Assembly (NCBI GenBank): GCA_050261495.1
Contig: JBLNDI010000137.1
Location: forward strand, 1-19,637
Origin: JBMNKL01 sp050261495
GTDB lineage: Bacteria > Bacillota > Clostridia > Acetivibrionales > DTU013
Reading direction: 5' to 3'
DNA length: 19,637 bases
Positions 15,061 through 19,637 of the stretch are shown here, in pieces. Below the pieces are notes generated by a model that had not been told where the DNA came from, searched no databases, and was given only the letters and a program-made list of their open reading frames with translations. A program made the translations under genes and the position numbers. The first letter of the stretch is position 1. Each line of letters begins with the position of its first letter.

Positions 15061-15774
15061 ATGAACTGGAGCGATTTTATTGTCATTGGCTTGATAGCGG
15101 TTTTTGCGATCATTGGGCTGTATAAAGGCCTCATTATGTCGGTTTACAGGTTTTTTGCCTTCATTGCATGCATCTATGCGTCTGTAAAATTCTCACCGGT
15201 GCTTGCGGGTTTGCTGGCAAAAACGCCGGTATTCGGATGGATAAAGAATTTTATTGCTAAAAACCTGGAAAAATGGAGCGCCGAGGCTTTCGCATCCCCG
15301 GCCGCCGGCAAGCAGCCCGCTGCCGATGCCGAAGCCATACTGGGGACAATGCCTTTTCCGGAAATGATTAAAGAATCTTTGAAGGGGAAACTGCCGTCAT
15401 TCTCGGAATTGACAAATGTCAGGGGCATTGCGGAAGTCATAAGCGAGGAATTGGCTAGGATGGTTATCATGGTATTGAGCGTGTTTGCCATATATATTGT
15501 TCTTAAAATCGTGCTTTCCTTTATAGAGGTATTCATCCGGAACATATCCAAGTTGCCGTTGATCAACCAGGTCAACAAGCTCGGCGGCCTGGTGTTCGGC
15601 ATTTTGCAGGGTGTTCTGGTCGTTTACATACTATGCGCGGTATTGGTCCTGTTCAGTTCCATACCGGGATTCGCCGGGGTTTTCAGGGAACTTGATACCT
15701 CGTTTTTCGCAGGCCGCTTTTATCAAAACAATTTTATCATCAAATGGCTGTTTCCTTCGGCAGGAGCTTGGTGA
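15061..15774 (+). CDS. CvpA family membrane protein
   Basis: A 237-aa membrane protein with about four helices: residues 5-23, 27-46, a pair within ~135-160, and ~182-205. Two CvpA hallmarks are visible: the N-terminal WSDFIVIGLIAVFAIIGLYKG and the VNKLGGLVFGILQGVLVVY segment. CvpA was described in E. coli as needed for colicin V production and purF expression; newer work links it to envelope homeostasis. The role here is unknown. The central ~70-residue loop, rich in Ala/Pro/Lys, lies between helix pairs. Ribosome site TTGGAGG is 4 nt before the ATG. A small CCGGG...CCCGG hairpin at 15002-15019 separates it from the DUF5711 gene, but the two probably form one operon. Confidence 0.85.
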   Translation: MNWSDFIVIGLIAVFAIIGLYKGLIMSVYRFFAFIACIYASVKFSPVLAGLLAKTPVFGWIKNFIAKNLEKWSAEAFASPAAGKQPAADAEAILGTMPFPEMIKESLKGKLPSFSELTNVRGIAEVISEELARMVIMVLSVFAIYIVLKIVLSFIEVFIRNISKLPLINQVNKLGGLVFGILQGVLVVYILCAVLVLFSSIPGFAGVFRELDTSFFAGRFYQNNFIIKWLFPSAGAW

Positions 15775-15817
15775 GGGCATCCTGCACGGCCGAAACGCCG
15801 GAGGGACGCTGCCGGCG

Positions 15818-15842
15818 CCGGCGAGGGCACGCCTGCCGGTTT
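15818..15842 (+). terminator. Possible weak terminator hairpin after the CvpA gene
   Basis: CCGGC-(g)-AGG (15818-15826) pairs with CCTGCCGG (15832-15839) across a 5-nt loop and is followed by only TTT. The preceding bases contain the 12-nt palindrome GCCGGCGCCGGC (15811-15822), which could fold alternatively. The short T run makes termination uncertain. Confidence 0.35.
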
Positions 15843-15883
15843 GAAATCACCCGCAGGACAGGCGGTGCGGCGGCAATTAACGG

Positions 15884-15909
15884 ATTTTGCACATGACAGC
15901 GTGCAAAAT
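15884..15909. promoter_or_regulatory. Perfect 9-bp inverted repeat upstream of the ilv promoter
   Basis: ATTTTGCAC (15884-15892) and GTGCAAAAT (15901-15909) form a perfect inverted repeat with 8 nt between, ending 30 bp before the -35 of the ilvD promoter. T-rich sequence follows (CTTTTAACTTTTTTG). It could be a regulator site for the ilv operon or a terminator for the CvpA operon; the sequence alone does not decide. Confidence 0.4.
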
Positions 15910-15939
15910 GAACGCTTTTAACTTTTTTGTTCTAAAATA

Positions 15940-15968
15940 TAGACATAAAACGATAATAATAGTAAAAT
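15940..15968 (+). promoter_or_regulatory. Promoter of the ilvD-ilvB operon
   Basis: TAGACA (15940-15945), 17 nt, TAAAAT (15963-15968). The predicted start near 15975 gives a leader of about 70 nt to the ATG at 16045. A short hairpin lies only a few nt from the 5' end. Confidence 0.55.
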
Positions 15969-15980
15969 ACCTATATCACA

Positions 15981-16012
15981 AGCCGGGAAGCGACCACCCG
16001 GCTGTTTGTTTA
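15981..16012 (+). promoter_or_regulatory. Leader hairpin with T-rich tail upstream of ilvD (possible attenuator)
   Basis: AGCCGGG (15981-15987) pairs perfectly with CCCGGCT (15997-16003), with a 9-nt loop, then GTTTGTTTAG. This resembles a small intrinsic terminator placed between promoter and gene. The T run is interrupted, and no alternative antiterminator, T-box core or leader peptide is evident in such a short leader. Confidence 0.4.
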
Positions 16013-16044
16013 GTTGGATTGACGCGGAAAGGCAGGTTGTGAAA

Positions 16045-17703
16045 ATGAGAAGCGATGTTGTAAAAAAAGGCGTGGAGAGGGCTCCGCACAGGGCTCTTTT
16101 AAAAGCCATGGGATATACGGATGAAGAATTGGCAAGACCTCTTATCGGGGTTGTCAATTCGAAAAACGAGATTGTGCCCGGTCACATACATCTTGACAAA
16201 ATCGCGGAGGCGGTAAAGGCGGGAATCCGCATAGCGGGAGGCACGCCGGTGGAATTCGGGGCCATAGGCATATGCGACGGGATTGCCATGGGGCACGAAG
16301 GAATGAAATACTCGCTGGCTTCCAGGGAATTGATCGCCGATTCATGCGAAGCCATGGGGCGCGCCCACAGCTTTGACGGCATGGTGTTTATTCCGAATTG
16401 CGACAAGATCGTGCCGGGCATGCTGATGGCGGCTGCGAGGCTAAACATTCCGTCCATTGTAATAAGCGGCGGCCCAATGTTGTCTATCCGCCACAACGGC
16501 AAGTACCTGGATTTAAACAGCGTCTTTGAGGCCGTAGGGGCTTTCAAGGCAGGCATGATGACGGAAGAGGAGGTAGCCGGGTATGAAGAGTATTGCTGTC
16601 CGGGCTGCGGTTCATGCTCGGGCATGTTTACGGCAAATTCCATGAACTGCCTTACCGAAGTGCTGGGTATGGGGCTGCCAGGAAACGGAACCGTGCCGGC
16701 GGTTTACGCGGCGAGGATCAGGCTGGCGAAGATGGCGGGCATGAAAGTAATGGAACTCGTCGAAAAGAACATACGCCCTTCCGACATTATGACGGAAAAG
16801 GCATTTGAAAATGCCCTGACAGTGGATATGGCGCTAGGCTGCTCAACCAATTCCGTGCTGCATTTACCAGCCATCGCCCATGAATTGGGAATCAGGATCA
16901 ACCTGGACATCATTAACGAAATAAGCAGCAGGGTTCCGAACCTTTGCAGGCTGGCTCCCGCCGGAGAGCATCATGTCCAGGACCTGTACGAAGCCGGGGG
17001 CGTCCAGGCTGTTATGAAGGAGCTTTCAAGGAAGAATTTGCTGCATCTTGACCTGTTGACTGCCACGGGGAAAACGATAGGCGAAAATATAAGCAATGCG
17101 GCAGTTAAGAACAGGAACGTCATCAGGAGCCTGGAGGATCCTTATAGTGCAGCCGGCGGAATAGCGGTATTGAGGGGCAATATCGCCCCGGACGGGGCTG
17201 TTGTGAAACGTTCGGCCGTCCTTGACAGGATGCTTGTCCATAGGGGGCCGGCAAGGGTGTTTGACTCCGAGGATGAGGCGATCGCGGCTATATATGGGAA
17301 GAAAATCAACAAGGGAGACGTGGTCGTCATCCGCTATGAAGGCCCCAAGGGAGGACCCGGCATGAGGGAGATGCTCGGTCCGACGTCGGCGATAGCCGGA
17401 ATGGGGTTGGACAGCGATGTTGCGCTTATTACGGATGGGAGGTTTTCAGGGGCGTCACGCGGAGCTTCCATCGGCCATATTTCGCCGGAAGCGATGGAAG
17501 GCGGCATGATTGCAGCCGTCCGGGAAGGCGATATAATCAGCATCAATATACCGGAAGGGAAGATTGACGTTGAAGTGCCGGATGAGGAACTGAAACGGAG
17601 AATGGCCGGCTGGAAGCCTCCCGAGCCAAGGATATCCCATGGATACCTTGGAAGGTACGCAAGGCTTGTCACATCTGCGAGTACCGGCGCAGTTTTAAAA
17701 TAA
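16045..17703 (+). CDS. ilvD: Dihydroxy-acid dehydratase
   Basis: A 552-aa enzyme of valine/isoleucine synthesis that dehydrates 2,3-dihydroxy-3-methylbutanoate (and the 3-methylpentanoate) to the 2-oxo acid. Visible: ICDGIAMGHEGM (C77), signature CDKIVPGM (C119), CCPGCGSCSGMF (C184-C191) and GRFSGASRGASIGHISPEA (from 465). Where [2Fe-2S] enzymes have a cysteine (NEITPCN), this protein has glycine (NEIVPGH), as in E. coli IlvD. An oxygen-labile [4Fe-4S] cluster is therefore inferred. I chose ATG 16045. An upstream in-frame TTG at 16006 overlaps the leader hairpin region, and family members begin near MRSDVVKKGVERAPH. Ribosome site AGGCAGG is about 8 nt upstream. ilvB follows after 20 nt. Confidence 0.95.
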   Translation: MRSDVVKKGVERAPHRALLKAMGYTDEELARPLIGVVNSKNEIVPGHIHLDKIAEAVKAGIRIAGGTPVEFGAIGICDGIAMGHEGMKYSLASRELIADSCEAMGRAHSFDGMVFIPNCDKIVPGMLMAAARLNIPSIVISGGPMLSIRHNGKYLDLNSVFEAVGAFKAGMMTEEEVAGYEEYCCPGCGSCSGMFTANSMNCLTEVLGMGLPGNGTVPAVYAARIRLAKMAGMKVMELVEKNIRPSDIMTEKAFENALTVDMALGCSTNSVLHLPAIAHELGIRINLDIINEISSRVPNLCRLAPAGEHHVQDLYEAGGVQAVMKELSRKNLLHLDLLTATGKTIGENISNAAVKNRNVIRSLEDPYSAAGGIAVLRGNIAPDGAVVKRSAVLDRMLVHRGPARVFDSEDEAIAAIYGKKINKGDVVVIRYEGPKGGPGMREMLGPTSAIAGMGLDSDVALITDGRFSGASRGASIGHISPEAMEGGMIAAVREGDIISINIPEGKIDVEVPDEELKRRMAGWKPPEPRISHGYLGRYARLVTSASTGAVLK

Positions 17704-17723
17704 AGCAAGGCGGAGGATTTTCA

Positions 17724-19394
17724 ATGAAAACATTGACCGGCGCTGAAATATTGATAGAGTGCCTGAAAGAACAGGGAGTAGACACGGTCTTTGGCTTTCC
17801 GGGCGGCGCTGTGCTTAACATATACGATGCCTTGTACAAGACCGGGGACAAGATAAGGCACATATTGACATCGCATGAACAGGGCGCGTCCCATGCCGCG
17901 GACGGGTATGCGCGCGCCACCGGGAAAACGGGCGTGTGCATTGCCACGTCAGGGCCTGGGGCAACTAACCTTGTTACCGGGATCGCCACGGCCTACATGG
18001 ATTCAGTGCCCATGGTGGCCATTACCGGGCAGGTTTCCACGGCGCTGCTGGGGAAGGATTCGTTCCAGGAGGTTGACATTACCGGGATTACGATGCCGGT
18101 AACCAAGCATAATTATATTGTAAAAGACGTGAAAAAACTTGCCGGCATAGTCCGCGAAGCTTTTAGAATAGCGGCGGACGGCCGTCCCGGGCCTGTACTG
18201 ATAGACATCTGCAAGGATGTTACGGCGGCAAGCGCCGAATATGAATACGTGGAACCCGGGAAGCCGGCATACCGGCCTGTCGGCGTTTCGGAGAGAAAAC
18301 TGGATGAAGCCGCGGCAGCCATAAACAAGTCGGAAAGGCCTATTATTCTTTCAGGCGGCGGAGTGACGATCGCCGCTGCGGACCAGGAACTGAAAGCGCT
18401 GGCCGAGAAGGCAAGAATCCCGGTTACAACGACGCTAATGGGATTGGGTTCGTTCCCTGGCAACCATGAGCTTTTTACGGGGCTTGTAGGAATGCACGGC
18501 ACCAGGACTTCCAATTTGGCGGTATCCGAGTCGGACTTGTTCATCGCTGTCGGCGCCAGGTTCAGCGACAGGGTTATCAGCAACGTCAGCCGCTTTGCCC
18601 CCAAGGCAGCTATAATGCATATAGACATTGATCCCGCGGAAATAGGGAAAAACGTAACCGTGCAGTATCCTCTTGTGGGAAATATCAAGGAAATACTGCG
18701 GGCGTTGGCGGAAAGGGTTGAACGGCGCGAAGATACGTGCTGGAACAGGAAAATCAGCGAGTGGAAAGACGCATATCCTCTTAAGTATGACGCAAACGGC
18801 AGCCTCAAGCCGCACTACATTATTGAAAGGCTTTACGAGATAACAGGGGGAGACGCCATTATTACAACCGAGGTCGGCCAGAATCAAATCTGGGCGGCGC
18901 AGTTTTTCAAGTATACCAGGCCGAGGCAGTTTATCTCCTCGGGAGGGCTCGGCACAATGGGATATGGCCTCGGAGCGTGTATCGGTGCGCAGATCGGCAG
19001 GCCCGACAAGAAAGTGATCAATATCGCCGGTGACGGCAGCTTCCGCATGAATTGCACCGAGCTTGCCACTGCCGTCGAATACAAGCTTCCGGTGGTTATT
19101 GCCATTTTAAACAACCATGTGCTCGGCATGGTGCGGCAATGGCAAAACCTGTTCTACGGCCGCCGTTTTTCAGCGACGACTATTGACAGGGGCACAAATT
19201 TTGTTGCCCTTGCGGAGGCTTTTGGAGCCATCGGGATGAAGGTAACCAAACCGGAGGAGGTGGACAGCGCGTTCGAAAGGGCGCTGGCCTCGAAGGATAA
19301 ACCGGTTTTGATTGATTTTGAGATAGACAGGGATGAAATGGTGTTTCCGATTGTCCCGCCGGGCGCGCCGATAGATGAGTTGATCGATGAGTAA
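17724..19394 (+). CDS. ilvB: Acetolactate synthase, large (catalytic) subunit
   Basis: This 556-aa thiamine-diphosphate enzyme joins two pyruvates to acetolactate, or pyruvate with 2-oxobutyrate, at the start of branched-chain amino-acid synthesis. The catalytic glutamate E52 lies in TSHEQGASHAADGYARA. The central FAD-binding-type domain is at ~190-330. The ThDP/Mg2+ motif runs from GDGSF (436-440) to NN (463-464). QVSTALLGKDSFQEVD is typical of anabolic AHAS rather than the catabolic AlsS type. GGAGG lies 7 nt before the ATG, 20 nt after ilvD, so they share a transcript. The small regulatory subunit gene (ilvN) is not found in the 243 bp that remain in the window. Length is normal and the gene is complete. 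Confidence 0.95.
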   Translation: MKTLTGAEILIECLKEQGVDTVFGFPGGAVLNIYDALYKTGDKIRHILTSHEQGASHAADGYARATGKTGVCIATSGPGATNLVTGIATAYMDSVPMVAITGQVSTALLGKDSFQEVDITGITMPVTKHNYIVKDVKKLAGIVREAFRIAADGRPGPVLIDICKDVTAASAEYEYVEPGKPAYRPVGVSERKLDEAAAAINKSERPIILSGGGVTIAAADQELKALAEKARIPVTTTLMGLGSFPGNHELFTGLVGMHGTRTSNLAVSESDLFIAVGARFSDRVISNVSRFAPKAAIMHIDIDPAEIGKNVTVQYPLVGNIKEILRALAERVERREDTCWNRKISEWKDAYPLKYDANGSLKPHYIIERLYEITGGDAIITTEVGQNQIWAAQFFKYTRPRQFISSGGLGTMGYGLGACIGAQIGRPDKKVINIAGDGSFRMNCTELATAVEYKLPVVIAILNNHVLGMVRQWQNLFYGRRFSATTIDRGTNFVALAEAFGAIGMKVTKPEEVDSAFERALASKDKPVLIDFEIDRDEMVFPIVPPGAPIDELIDE

Positions 19395-19398
19395 CGTT

Positions 19399-19468
19399 GG
19401 ATAGGCGGCTTGCAAGTGGATGCGGGTAAGGCATCGGATGAGAGGAGCCTGATGTCAAATTTGTGCTA
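19399..19468. repeat. Partial copy of the dispersed palindromic repeat after ilvB
   Basis: 19399-19441 resembles the left arm at 13353-13400, sharing AAGGCATCGGATGA exactly and ATGCGGG/GTGCGGG next to it. It is followed at 19446-19462 by the tail core GCCTGATGTCAAATTTG. The central palindrome is missing, so this looks like an internally deleted copy. It begins 5 nt after the ilvB stop, as the 13353 copy overlaps the stop of the YkvI gene. The sequence 19469-19580 holds nothing recognisable. Confidence 0.6.
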
Positions 19469-19587
19469 TGCCCGCAAATCCTTTTATTAACAACTCTTTA
19501 GGCAAGATATTTTCTTCTGTCAAGCGTTTGTGATTTTGTCTTGTAATTTTAAGCAACATTAGCTGGGAAATATTCTTTCAAAAAGGC

Positions 19588-19631
19588 AAGCCCTTTTTAA
19601 TCCTCAAACCGAGGTAAAAAGGGCTTCTTTT
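19588..19631 (+). terminator. Intrinsic terminator downstream of ilvB
   Basis: AAGCCCTTTTTA (19588-19599) pairs perfectly with TAAAAAGGGCTT (19615-19626). A nested CCTC/GAGG stem tops the hairpin, and CTTTTAG follows. The A/T-rich arms also give T runs on the minus strand, so it could work in both directions for a convergent gene beyond the window. It probably ends the ilvD-ilvB transcript, about 190 nt after ilvB. Confidence 0.75.
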
Positions 19632-19637
19632 AGCTGT

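Noticed and set aside
15975..16044. T-box or amino-acid riboswitch before ilvD
   Set aside because: The leader after the predicted promoter is about 70 nt, too short, and no T-box core sequence or multi-stem fold is visible.
16006..16044. TTG at 16006 as ilvD start
   Set aside because: It follows directly on the leader hairpin with no ribosome site, and homologues start at the MRSDVVKKG equivalent (16045).
1..19637. tRNA, rRNA or prophage genes
   Set aside because: No cloverleaf-like tRNA sequence, rRNA segment or phage structural/integrase reading frame was recognised on either strand.

Overview
The window looks like chromosomal DNA of an anaerobic clostridial bacterium (Bacillota). The support is strong GGAGG-type ribosome sites, several TTG/GTG starts, and lineage-typical proteins (DUF6106, DUF5711, YkvI-type membrane protein, CvpA, SERCA-like Ca2+ ATPase) beside ilvD-ilvB. 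The layout resembles the Acetivibrio/Ruminiclostridium group, but I cannot name a species from sequence alone.

Region 1 (1-3426) is an accessory island. Hand counts of sample lines give about 32% G+C here against 53-55% in several core genes. A tight minus-strand operon reads sce7726-family protein (PD-(D/E)XK nuclease-like), then sce7725-family protein, then a zinc-ribbon/HEPN-RES toxin-like protein. A probable IS end with three ~22-bp repeats, resembling IS21-group ends, cuts into the 3' end of the RES gene. On the other side lies an IS3-family orfA remnant. This conflict-system-like cassette is the best candidate for an undescribed system.

Region 2 (3427-7510) holds a DUF6106 membrane protein, an MgtC/SapB-family protein and a complete P2A-type calcium-pumping ATPase, all plus strand and plausibly co-transcribed, pointing to divalent-cation homeostasis. 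Region 3 (7559-12307) is a self-contained operon with a promoter carrying a palindromic operator candidate. It encodes an ABC ATPase, an ABC-2 permease, a GldG-like auxiliary membrane protein and a DUF4340 protein, and ends in a strong terminator. This is a Gld-like ABC export/remodelling complex of unknown substrate.

Region 4 (12308-13662) is a YkvI-family transporter gene. Its start codon abuts that terminator and its stop codon lies inside a ~240-bp palindromic repeat. Partial relatives of this repeat family occur near 3047-3120 and directly after ilvB at 19399-19468.

Region 5 (13767-15774) is a DUF5711 protein plus a CvpA-family membrane protein. Region 6 (15940-19630) is a branched-chain amino-acid operon, ilvD-ilvB, with its own promoter and a short hairpin leader, closed by a repeat copy and an intrinsic terminator. 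No ilvN or ilvC is present inside the window.
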